Origin: JBEVEP01 sp040512755
Lineage (GTDB): Bacteria > Pseudomonadota > Alphaproteobacteria > Rhizobiales > Rhizobiaceae
Assembly (NCBI GenBank): GCA_040512755.1
Contig: JBEVEP010000422.1
Span: 1-15,884, forward strand
Reading direction: 5' to 3'
Length of the DNA: 15,884 nt
The translations under genes were made by a program, and so were the position numbers. Shown here in pieces: positions 1 to 6,169 of this stretch. Numbering within the stretch: the stretch's first letter is position 1; every line of letters begins with the position of its first letter. The notes below the pieces were generated by a model. That model saw nothing but the letters and a program-made list of their open reading frames with translations. It had not been told where the DNA came from and ran no database searches.

Positions 1-219
1 GAGCGTGAGCTTGCTCCAGTAGGTGTCGTCAGCGTCCTCCAGTTCGTCACGCTTGATGCGGGCCAGGGCGAGGTCGTTGGTCTTAAGGGAAAGACGGACG
101 AAGGGCGCCCTCTGGTCCTGCTTGGCCACCGTGGCCGGCACCCTGCGTTTGTAATGGTAGGTCCGGTTCCGCAGGACCAGAAAGCGGTCCGCATCGGTGA
201 ACTGAAGTCGCTTGCCCAT
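1..219 (-). CDS. Tyrosine recombinase/integrase, N-terminal part (cut by window edge)
   Basis: Only the first 73 codons are in the window; the gene runs off the left edge with the frame open. The ATG at 219 is preceded by GGAGGA about nine bases upstream, a strong ribosome-binding site that decides the start. The peptide begins MGKRLQFTDADRF and contains YHYKRRVPA and VRLSLKTNDLALARIKRDEL. This matches the N-terminal DUF6538-like region of phage-type integrases (a short beta 'Y-x-[FY]-x-R-R-V-P' segment, then 'SLKT-x-[DN]-x-x-x-A'), which precedes the SAM-like core-binding domain and the catalytic domain. The catalytic R-H-R-Y residues would lie outside the window, so activity cannot be judged. 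It lies 150 bases from the 3' end of tRNA-His and points away from it, the usual arrangement for a genomic island, integrative element or prophage inserted at a tRNA. The family call rests on the N-terminus only. Confidence 0.78.
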   Translation of the reverse strand, partial: MGKRLQFTDADRFLVLRNRTYHYKRRVPATVAKQDQRAPFVRLSLKTNDLALARIKRDELEDADDTYWSKLTL

Positions 220-244
220 CTTTACAGTCCTCCTTGGCAGTACC

Positions 245-280
245 TTGAGGCACACATTGAGGCACATTTTGAGGCACAAA
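245..280. repeat. Three direct repeats TTGAGGCACA at 12-bp period, upstream of integrase
   Basis: The identical 10-mer TTGAGGCACA occurs at 245-254, 257-266 and 269-278. The two-base spacers differ (CA, TT, then AA after the third), so the period is exactly 12 bp. The array lies between the integrase start and the tRNA-His 3' end. Iterated short sites here are typical of integrase arm-type or excisionase binding sites near an attachment site. They could equally be an operator over the integrase promoter. The repeats are plain in the sequence; their function is inferred. Confidence 0.85.
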
Positions 281-297
281 ATCAACGGGTTTGTCAA
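268..297 (-). promoter_or_regulatory. Possible integrase promoter with consensus -35 box
   Basis: On the minus strand a perfect TTGACA lies at 297-292. At 17-19 bp spacing the -10 region falls in the third repeat (CCTCAA to TCAAAA), a poor match to TATAAT. If used, the repeats would cover the -10 element and the start of the transcript, so a protein binding them would control the integrase. Confidence 0.35.
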
Positions 298-369
298 GTC
301 CGCTGCTGTCTGCCGAACCACAGTGTTAATGATTTCAAGGAGTTAATGGGTTTTCAGTCCTCAGTAAAC

Positions 370-446
370 TGGTACGGTTGGGTGGTCTCGAACCACCGAC
401 CTCAGGTGCCACAAACCTGCGCTCTAACCAACTGAGCTACAACCGC
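370..446 (-). tRNA. trnH: tRNA-His (GTG anticodon)
   Basis: Read on the minus strand this folds as a complete cloverleaf. The acceptor stem is GCGGTTG/CAACCGT with a G-U pair at 1-72. The D stem is GCTC/GAGC, the anticodon stem CAGGT/ACCTG with loop TTGTGGC (anticodon GTG at 412-410), the variable loop AGGTC, and the T stem GGTGG/CCACC with loop TTCGAGA. The discriminator base is A (373) and CCA is encoded (372-370). The base before position 1 is T, so the G(-1) found on most histidine tRNAs is not encoded. A73 without G(-1) is the known alphaproteobacterial form. The 3' end abuts the integrase region, so it is the likely attachment site of the neighbouring element, with the gene kept intact. 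Confidence 0.97.
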
Positions 447-469
447 ACATGCCAGCGTCTGGCGAAGCG

Positions 470-498
470 TCCTTACGGATAAATCTGGCATTTTTCAA
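470..498 (-). promoter_or_regulatory. Possible tRNA-His promoter
   Basis: On the minus strand TTGAAA (498-493) is followed after 17 bp by TAAGGA (475-470), which would start transcription about 15-18 bases before the tRNA 5' end at 446. The -10 match is only fair. Confidence 0.35.
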
Positions 499-549
499 GG
501 CCAATGACGGCGTGCCGCCAACTGTTTTGCTGCCCATCTTGCATAAGCA

Positions 550-575
550 AAAGGCCGGGGAGAGACCCGGCCTTT
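550..575 (-). terminator. Rho-independent terminator of the phasin gene
   Basis: AAAGGCCGGG (550-559) pairs perfectly with CCCGGCCTTT (566-575) around a six-base loop. Read on the minus strand the stem ends in CCTTTT. It lies 57 bases after the phasin stop codon and also separates that transcript from the tRNA. Confidence 0.8.
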
Positions 576-631
576 ATTCTCAGCTTCGGACGGTGAGCCC
601 AGCTCTGCCGCCGACGCAGGAAGCCCGTGGA

Positions 632-1096
632 TCAGGCGACCTTAAGGTCTTTCAGGGCCTTCTCGAAGGCATCCTTCACCGGCTTCCCCACTTCGGTCGT
701 AGCCTTGGTGGTCAGCGCCTGGAATTCCTTGGCCTGCTCGACGGTCATTTCGACGCGCTTGCGGACGAAGGCGGTCTGCAGTTCGACCAGTTCCGAAAGT
801 GACTTCACGCCAACGAGAGCCTCGAGATGCGAGAAGTTCGCTTCGGCATTTGCGCGGAACGCGGCGATTGTCTTCAGCGACAACTCGCTGCCGACCGACT
901 TGGCCGTTTCAAAGGTGGACTCGATTGCCTTCTGTGCGTCTTCAGCGCCGACCTTGAGCTTGGTATAAGCCTCCTTCGACTGCTCGACGCCCTGTTCGGC
1001 GAAGGAGCGAAGCTGATCGGTAGCCTTGCTAGGATCGAACGCCGGGAACTCGATGGTCTCAACAGTTTCGCCGGTCTTGATAGCAGTCTTGGACAT
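632..1096 (-). CDS. phaP: Phasin family protein (PHB granule-associated)
   Basis: This 154-residue protein matches the Phasin_2 family: an acidic, amphipathic helical protein without membrane segments or cysteines. Typical pieces are the N-terminal FDPSKATDQLRSFAEQGVEQ, then SKEAYTKLKVGAEDAQKAIESTFE, then ANFSHLEALVGVKSLSE and LQTAFVRKRVE, and a lysine-rich C-terminus. Phasins coat polyhydroxybutyrate granules and govern their number and size; the length is normal for rhizobial members. The ATG at 1096 is preceded by AAGGATAGGA. The gene stands alone, divergent from pdhS, with its own promoter and terminator. A TGCTGC-GAT-GCAGCA palindrome upstream suggests control by PhaR, the granule-sensing repressor. 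Rhizobia often carry several phasin paralogues, so which one this is cannot be told from the sequence. Confidence 0.93.
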   Translation of the reverse strand: MSKTAIKTGETVETIEFPAFDPSKATDQLRSFAEQGVEQSKEAYTKLKVGAEDAQKAIESTFETAKSVGSELSLKTIAAFRANAEANFSHLEALVGVKSLSELVELQTAFVRKRVEMTVEQAKEFQALTTKATTEVGKPVKDAFEKALKDLKVA

Positions 1097-1151
1097 ATTT
1101 CCTATCCTTCATGTGGCTGATGGAGATACCCACACCCGTACTTATGGCCCA

Positions 1152-1180
1152 CTAATATGATAGTTCCTTGTGCGTTGCAA
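1152..1180 (-). promoter_or_regulatory. Phasin gene promoter
   Basis: On the minus strand TTGCAA (1180-1175) and TATTAG (1157-1152) are separated by 17 bp, a good sigma-70 type promoter that would give a leader of about 50 bases. The -35 box is part of TGC-GTT-GCA (1171-1179), a possible second PhaR site, so a repressor bound there would block RNA polymerase. Confidence 0.5.
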
Positions 1181-1186
1181 CAAGTT

Positions 1187-1201
1187 TGCTGCGATGCAGC
1201 A
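1187..1201. promoter_or_regulatory. Probable PhaR operator, TGCTGC-N3-GCAGCA
   Basis: The palindrome TGCTGCGATGCAGCA has perfect 6-bp arms and contains CTGC-N3-GCAG, the binding sequence reported for PhaR of Rhodobacter sphaeroides upstream of phaP. A looser TGC-N3-GCA copy lies at 1171-1179, with centres 19 bp apart, overlapping the phasin -35 box. PhaR is released from DNA when it binds PHB, so phasin would be made when granules form. The palindrome is seen; the regulator is inferred. Confidence 0.6.
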
Positions 1202-1283
1202 GGCATGGTTGTGGGTTAACCAAGAGGCGAAATTGGCTGGCGCAGACGCGCTGTTTTCTGGACGTGGGCCTCGTCAGCTTTTA

Positions 1284-1298
1284 TTAACAATGCGTTAA
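1284..1298 (+). promoter_or_regulatory. Probable CtrA-binding site, TTAA-N7-TTAA, upstream of pdhS
   Basis: TTAACAATGCGTTAA is an exact match to the CtrA box TTAA-N7-TTAA and also forms a palindrome, ATTAAC-N5-GTTAAT (1283-1299). It lies 40 bp before the pdhS start codon. A TTAACC half-site is also present at 1216-1221. CtrA is the master cell-cycle regulator whose activity is set through DivK by the kinase family to which PdhS belongs. Confidence 0.6.
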
Positions 1299-1337
1299 TG
1301 GCAGGCACCTCAGAGCCAAAAGCGAACCGGTCCATTT

Positions 1338-4300
1338 ATGACATCAGCGACATACTCCTTTATCGATATCGCTGTGTTGGATGATGTGCGCGAGCGTTTT
1401 GCCGCAGGCGACGCTCTCGCTATCCTTTCGACCGACCTGGAGGACGTGTTCTGGGCAAACGGCCCGGGGGCGGCGGTCTTCGGTTATCCGGATATCGAGG
1501 CAATCATCGGGGCGGCCGCACGGTTTTCCCCCGTCGCACGCCGCCAGATCATGGCAACGGCCGGCTTTCCAAACATCGGCCGCAACGCCGGTGTTGCCGT
1601 GCGCCTGGCGACCGGCGTTAGCAGCCGGGCCGTGCCTTTGCTCGCAAGTGCGATCACGCTGCCGGATGGCGTGCAGGCAGTGCTGCTGGCGCTACCGGCG
1701 GAACAATTGGCATCGCGCAGCCCGAGGGAGATTGCGGAAAGTGCAATTGGAGGTCTCAGCGAAGCGGGTCGCTTTGCTGCTCTGGTCAATGCTGACGGGA
1801 CAGTCGCGGCAGCCTCGAAAGGTTTTGCCGAACTTGGCCTGACTGAGGAAACGCTGACAATGCTGGTAGAGGAGGTCCACGATGAACCTGACCGGCTGGT
1901 GAAGCGGCTCATTCCTGCCAAGGGCGCCCATCTGCCTGCCGGCTTCGGGAAGCTGACCGACGAGCCGGCACTGCATCTGCTTATCGTCGTCGACGAAGTG
2001 GTCCCTGCGAGCGAGATCGCGGAGGACAATGCCCCCTATGTCGCGTCCGTTCCGGATGACGTCGAAATCAAGGACGTTCCGGTCGTGCAGTCTTCTACGG
2101 CTTTACCCGACAATGGAGGCCGCGGCGAAGCGGCAAACGATGCGGGCGTGCCGGTGCCGGAACGCAATACAGCGCCTGTCCGGTTCGTATGGCGTACGGA
2201 TGCGGAGGGACGGTTCAGCTCCATCTCAGCCGAATTCGCGGCGGCGGTAGGCGCTCCTGCGGCCGATATCGTTGGACGAAGGTTCCGCGATGTTTCCATG
2301 ATCTTCGGCTTTGATCCGACAGGCGAGATTGCGGGCCTGCTGGACCGCCGCGACACGTGGTCCGGCAGATCGGTGCTTTGGCCGGTGACCGGAACAAACC
2401 TCAGGATACCCGTCGACCTGGCGGCTTTGCCCGTCTATGGGCGCGCACGCAATTTCGAGGGTTTTCGGGGATTCGGGGTCGCGCGTGGAGGCGATGCGGT
2501 CGATGACCCGGAAGCGCTGGGGATGGCTTTGGTGATCCCGTCGGTGCCGGATGAACCTGCCTCCGCACCTGAGCCGGATGGACTGGCGTCCCAGAGCGTG
2601 CACGAAGGCGATGCCGAAGAACACATCAGCGATCCGTTCGACGGGGACGTTCCGGCGATCTCGATTGCGCCGCCACCAGACCCGCAGACCACCGACAAGG
2701 TGGTCCGGCTTGCCGAACATCGCGCCTCGGCCAACGACAAAGGTCTGACCCCTGTCGAGCGCATCGCTTTCCGGGAGATAGGCGATCGCCTGAGAAAGGA
2801 GAGCAAGCCGGCTAAGCAAGACGGGAGCGCCAAGGCGGGGGAAACGGCGCAGGAGCAAGTGCCCGATACAACTGTTCAAGCGCCGGAAAGCGCACCCCTA
2901 ACGTTAGGGCACGTCACTGAAGGGCTCTCTGAAACTGATCGGCCTGGTGAGCTCCTGGCTGATCAAGCCGTGCCAGGGGACAAAGTGCGCGACGCGGAAA
3001 GCCCTGCCGAAACCGTGACTCTGGAAGACGAAAACGCCTCGAATGGCAGTCTGACAATTGAGGAAAACGCTGCCGAAACCGCGACGCTGGAAGGAGCCGA
3101 AACATCCAGCGGCGGTCTGTCGACAGCCTCGGCAAAACCGCAGGAGGACGAACGACCGGCTCTCGCTCTGCCCAAGACCGGCTTTCTTCCCTCAGCCTTC
3201 TCGACGGTCACGGCCGGGGCTGGTGAGGGCGCACGCGTCGACACATCCATTCTGGAGAGGCTGCCCGTACCGCTCCTCGTTCATTCGGGCGACGCGTTGC
3301 ACTTTGCCAACCGGGAATTCCTCGACCTGACACGCTACCAGTCCATCGACGACCTGGCAGCAGCCGGCGGATTGGAGATACTGTTCGGGGAACCCTACCG
3401 GGAAACGGGCCAGACTGGCGAGTCCCGGATGAGATTGATCGCCAAAGGCGGCGAGGAGATCGCCGTTGAGGCCCATCTGCAATCAGCGCCCTGGAATGGC
3501 GGCAAGGCGTTGCTCCTGGCTTTGCGCAAGTCGCCTCTCGAACCGGCGCACGACGTGTTGGCGCCGGTGCAGGTTCCGGCTGTGGTCGATCAGTCTGCGG
3601 AAGTGGCCGAGCTTCAGGCGCGGGTTGCCGAAATGCGGGCCATTGTGGATACGGCGACGGACGGCGTCGTTCTGATCGCGGCCGACAGCACGATCCGTTC
3701 AATCAGCCGGGCCGCGGAGGCGCTGTTCGGTTTCGACAATGACGCGGTCGTGGGTAAGCCCTTCGCCTCCTTGTTTGCCATCGAAAGCCAGCGCGCGGCT
3801 CAGGACTATCTCAACGGGCTCACCGAACACGGTGTCGCGAGTGTGCTGAACGATGGGCGCGAAGTGATTGGCAGGGAAGCACAAGGCCGTTTCATCCCGC
3901 TCTTCATGACAATCGGCCGGCTGCCGAACGACAGCGGCTATTGCGCCGTCGTGCGGGATATCACCCAATGGAAACGCGCAGAGGAGGAGCTCACTCAGGC
4001 CCGAGCCCAGGCCGAGCGCACATCCTCGCAGAAGACTGACTTCCTGGCCCGCGTCAGCCATGAGATTCGCACGCCACTCAACGCCATCATCGGATTCTCC
4101 GAACTGATGATCGACGAGAAGTTCGGACCGATCGGCAATGACCGTTATCGCGACTACCTGCGCGACATAAACCGTTCGGGCAATCACGTGCTCGACCTGG
4201 TCAATGACCTGCTAGACATTTCCAAGATCGAGGCAGGCGAGCAGGACATGGCCTATGAGGCGGTGTCTTTGAACGACACTTTGGCTGAGATCGTCGCGAT

Positions 4301-4733
4301 GATGCAGCCGCAGGCCAATCGCGAAAGGGTGATTATCCGCTCGAGCTTCGCCTCCCGGCTGCCAGAAGTGGTGGCCGATTTGCGGAGCGTAAGGCAAATC
4401 GCTCTCAACCTCTTGTCCAATGCCGTTCGCTATACACAGGCCGGCGGCCAAGTGATCGTGTCGACCGCCTATGAGCCAAGCGGCGATATCGTCATGCGCG
4501 TCCGCGACACCGGCATTGGCATGAGCCAGGCCGAGATCGAACAGGCGCTGAAGCCATTCAAACAGATCAACACTTTGAAGAAGCGCGGCCGCGGCGACGG
4601 GACGGGCTTGGGCCTGCCGCTGACCAAGGCGATGGTCGAAGCGAACAGGGCGAAGTTCTCCATACTCTCGGCGCCCGGCGAGGGGACGTTAGTAGAGATC
4701 ACTTTCCCATCGACCCGTGTCCTGGCCGATTGA
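1338..4733 (+). CDS. pdhS: Cell-division control sensor histidine kinase PdhS
   Basis: This 1131-residue kinase is recognisable as PdhS of Brucella (DivJ/PleC family) from end to end: N-terminal SFIDIAVLDDVRERF, the WANGPGA segment, and the final TRVLAD. PAS-like domains lie near residues 281-385, 635-740 and 767-885. HisKA contains SHEIRTP with phospho-acceptor His908. The HATPase_c domain has the N box (N1024-N1028), DTGIGM (from D1057) and GTGLG (1088-1092). No membrane segment or receiver domain is visible, in keeping with a cytosolic, pole-localised kinase acting on DivK and so on CtrA. The acidic linker (about 386-630) includes an imperfect 22-residue duplication (554-575 and 576-597) and makes the protein longer than Brucella PdhS, which is about 1035 residues from memory. 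The ATG at 1338 lacks a clear Shine-Dalgarno sequence but matches the family's N-terminus. No terminator is visible after the stop. Confidence 0.93.
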   Translation: MTSATYSFIDIAVLDDVRERFAAGDALAILSTDLEDVFWANGPGAAVFGYPDIEAIIGAAARFSPVARRQIMATAGFPNIGRNAGVAVRLATGVSSRAVPLLASAITLPDGVQAVLLALPAEQLASRSPREIAESAIGGLSEAGRFAALVNADGTVAAASKGFAELGLTEETLTMLVEEVHDEPDRLVKRLIPAKGAHLPAGFGKLTDEPALHLLIVVDEVVPASEIAEDNAPYVASVPDDVEIKDVPVVQSSTALPDNGGRGEAANDAGVPVPERNTAPVRFVWRTDAEGRFSSISAEFAAAVGAPAADIVGRRFRDVSMIFGFDPTGEIAGLLDRRDTWSGRSVLWPVTGTNLRIPVDLAALPVYGRARNFEGFRGFGVARGGDAVDDPEALGMALVIPSVPDEPASAPEPDGLASQSVHEGDAEEHISDPFDGDVPAISIAPPPDPQTTDKVVRLAEHRASANDKGLTPVERIAFREIGDRLRKESKPAKQDGSAKAGETAQEQVPDTTVQAPESAPLTLGHVTEGLSETDRPGELLADQAVPGDKVRDAESPAETVTLEDENASNGSLTIEENAAETATLEGAETSSGGLSTASAKPQEDERPALALPKTGFLPSAFSTVTAGAGEGARVDTSILERLPVPLLVHSGDALHFANREFLDLTRYQSIDDLAAAGGLEILFGEPYRETGQTGESRMRLIAKGGEEIAVEAHLQSAPWNGGKALLLALRKSPLEPAHDVLAPVQVPAVVDQSAEVAELQARVAEMRAIVDTATDGVVLIAADSTIRSISRAAEALFGFDNDAVVGKPFASLFAIESQRAAQDYLNGLTEHGVASVLNDGREVIGREAQGRFIPLFMTIGRLPNDSGYCAVVRDITQWKRAEEELTQARAQAERTSSQKTDFLARVSHEIRTPLNAIIGFSELMIDEKFGPIGNDRYRDYLRDINRSGNHVLDLVNDLLDISKIEAGEQDMAYEAVSLNDTLAEIVAMMQPQANRERVIIRSSFASRLPEVVADLRSVRQIALNLLSNAVRYTQAGGQVIVSTAYEPSGDIVMRVRDTGIGMSQAEIEQALKPFKQINTLKKRGRGDGTGLGLPLTKAMVEANRAKFSILSAPGEGTLVEITFPSTRVLAD

Positions 4734-4813
4734 GTATCCAAACGCGGCCAAATCTTCGTGAATGAAAATTCTGGTCAACGCGCAAGCCTTTGAAACCAGT
4801 GAAAATTACTCCA

Positions 4814-4832
4814 GTTTAGAACTATTCTAAAC
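4814..4832. promoter_or_regulatory. Irr box (iron control element, ICE)
   Basis: GTTTAGAACTATTCTAAAC is a perfect palindrome (8-bp arms, 3-base centre) and matches the rhizobial ICE consensus TTTAGAA-N3-TTCTAAA bound by the Fur-family haem-sensing regulator Irr. It lies about 12 bp upstream of the nearest -35-like TTGACT (4844-4849) and 129 bp before the iron-binding-protein start codon. A position upstream of the promoter fits activation by Irr under low iron, as known for rhizobial iron-uptake genes. Confidence 0.85.
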
Positions 4833-4854
4833 TATTGAATTTATTGACTTTCTC

Positions 4855-4871
4855 TTGACGGTCGGAATCAA
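4855..4871. promoter_or_regulatory. Possible RirA IRO box, TTGA-N9-TCAA
   Basis: TTGACGGTCGGAATCAA fits the IRO-box rule TGA-N9-TCA for RirA, the rhizobial iron-sulfur repressor, extended by one more symmetrical base pair. It lies 22 bp downstream of the Irr box and overlaps a second -35-like TTGACG (4855-4860), so a bound repressor would block transcription when iron is plentiful. The motif is short and could arise by chance. Confidence 0.45.
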
Positions 4872-4960
4872 TTCGCTCAATAGACAGGGTCGGATGCTGA
4901 TATCCAGAACCGACGTTCGTCCACGGGGCCTTGAACCCTACTGGTCAGGAGAGACAACCA

Positions 4961-6010
4961 ATGACAATCGGAAACACCCGGCGGAGATTTGCCGGCCTTG
5001 CTTCATTTGCCGTATCAGCGCTTATCGCCGGTTCGGCTCTCGCCGATGGCACGGTCAACATCTACACCTATCGCCAGCCGGAACTGATCAAACCTGTTCT
5101 CGAGGCTTTCACGTCAGAGACCGGAATCAAAACCGAAGTCCTGTTCCTCGACAAAGGCCTGGAGGAGCGCATTCTTGCCGAGGGCGAGAATTCGCCAGCC
5201 GACGTGATCATGACGGTCGATATCGCACGCCTCACGGCCGCCAAGGAAAAGGGCATCACCCAGCCGCTGACGGACGACACCGTCAATTCGTTACTACCCG
5301 CCGAATACCGCGATCCCGACGGCCACTGGTTCGGTGTGACGAAGCGCGCCCGCGTCGTCTATGCCTCCAAGGATCGCGTGAAGGACACGGCGATCACCTA
5401 TGCCGACCTCGCCGACCCCAAGTGGAAGGGCAAGATCTGCATGCGCTCAGGCCAGCATGATTACAATCTTGCTCTTTTCTCGGCGGCAATCGAGCATTGG
5501 GGTACGGAGAAGACTGAGGAGTGGCTGAAGGGGCTCAAGGCAAACCTCGCCAAGAAGCCCGACGGTGGAGACCGCCCGCAGGCCGGCGCTATTGCAGCGG
5601 GCGAATGCGATATCGCACTCGGCAATACCTACTATGTCGGGCTGATGCGCACCAACGAGAAGGATCCGAAGGAAAAGGAATGGGGCAACGCGATCAACGT
5701 GATCTTCCCCACCTTCGAAAACGGCCTTACCCATGTCAACATTTCCGGAGCAGCGCTGGCCAAGCATGCTCCCCACCGCGACAATGCGGTGAAGCTGATC
5801 CAATTCCTCGCCAGCCACAAGGCGCAGCAAGTCTATGCCGAGAAGAACTTCGAATACCCGGTCGAGCCAGGACTGGAACCGTCGGAGATCGTGAAGGCCT
5901 TCGGCGAACTCAAGGCTGATACGCTGCCGCTTGCCCAGATCGCCAAGCACCGGAAGGAAGCATCTGAAATGGTCGACCGCGTCGGTCTCGACGACGGCCC
6001 AAGCAGCTAA
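4961..6010 (+). CDS. Ferric iron ABC transporter substrate-binding protein (FbpA/FutA/AfuA type)
   Basis: This 349-residue periplasmic protein captures Fe(III) and delivers it to the permease encoded next. Residues 1-28 form a signal peptide: TRRRF, a hydrophobic stretch, and ALA before D29. The paired arginines resemble a Tat signal, but Sec export is equally possible. The mature start (VNIYTYRQPELIKPVLEAF, then TGIKTEVLF) and DVIMTVDIARL are typical of the ferric-binding family. Iron-binding tyrosines are expected at the NTYYVGLM motif (Y224, Y225). ATG 4961 is chosen because AGGAGAG (4947-4953) lies seven bases before it and the signal peptide starts there; a TTG at 4931 in the same frame lacks this. 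The gene is first in a two-gene operon, and an Irr box and a RirA-type box upstream support iron control. The metal itself is inferred from family and context. Confidence 0.92.
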   Translation: MTIGNTRRRFAGLASFAVSALIAGSALADGTVNIYTYRQPELIKPVLEAFTSETGIKTEVLFLDKGLEERILAEGENSPADVIMTVDIARLTAAKEKGITQPLTDDTVNSLLPAEYRDPDGHWFGVTKRARVVYASKDRVKDTAITYADLADPKWKGKICMRSGQHDYNLALFSAAIEHWGTEKTEEWLKGLKANLAKKPDGGDRPQAGAIAAGECDIALGNTYYVGLMRTNEKDPKEKEWGNAINVIFPTFENGLTHVNISGAALAKHAPHRDNAVKLIQFLASHKAQQVYAEKNFEYPVEPGLEPSEIVKAFGELKADTLPLAQIAKHRKEASEMVDRVGLDDGPSS

Positions 6011-6019
6011 GAAATGGTC

Positions 6020-6052
6020 GCGCGGCGGATCGTCCATGGTGTTTCGCCGCGC
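6020..6052 (+). other. Intercistronic hairpin between binding-protein and permease genes
   Basis: GCGCGGCG (6020-6027) pairs perfectly with CGCCGCGC (6045-6052) around a 17-base loop, starting 10 bases after the stop codon. There is no T run, so it is not a standard terminator. Such hairpins after binding-protein genes often protect the upstream message, giving more binding protein than permease. Confidence 0.5.
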
Positions 6053-6169
6053 TACGTTCTTCGCATCGATCTATCGGTGCAACTCCGAGACTGGCGGAAC
6101 GGTGTTTGAAGTCGACCGGAAAGGCCGGGCTTGAAGTTTCGCAAAGCACTCCATCGGTCGGGTCTGTTC

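Noticed and set aside
245..280. Repeat array as a CRISPR
   Set aside because: The units are 10 bp with 2-bp spacers, far too short, and no cas gene is present.
2226..2879. Long open frame (217 codons) on the minus strand inside pdhS
   Set aside because: It is antisense to a well-recognised kinase, arginine- and cysteine-scattered, without family resemblance; long antisense frames are expected in GC-rich DNA.
4931..4960. TTG start at 4931 for the iron-binding protein
   Set aside because: It would place ten polar residues before the signal peptide and lacks a ribosome-binding site, whereas ATG 4961 has AGGAGAG at seven bases.
4855..5460. 201-codon plus-strand frame overlapping the iron-binding-protein gene
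   Set aside because: Its translation is arginine-rich and matches no family, while the overlapping frame has a signal peptide and the ferric-binding motifs.
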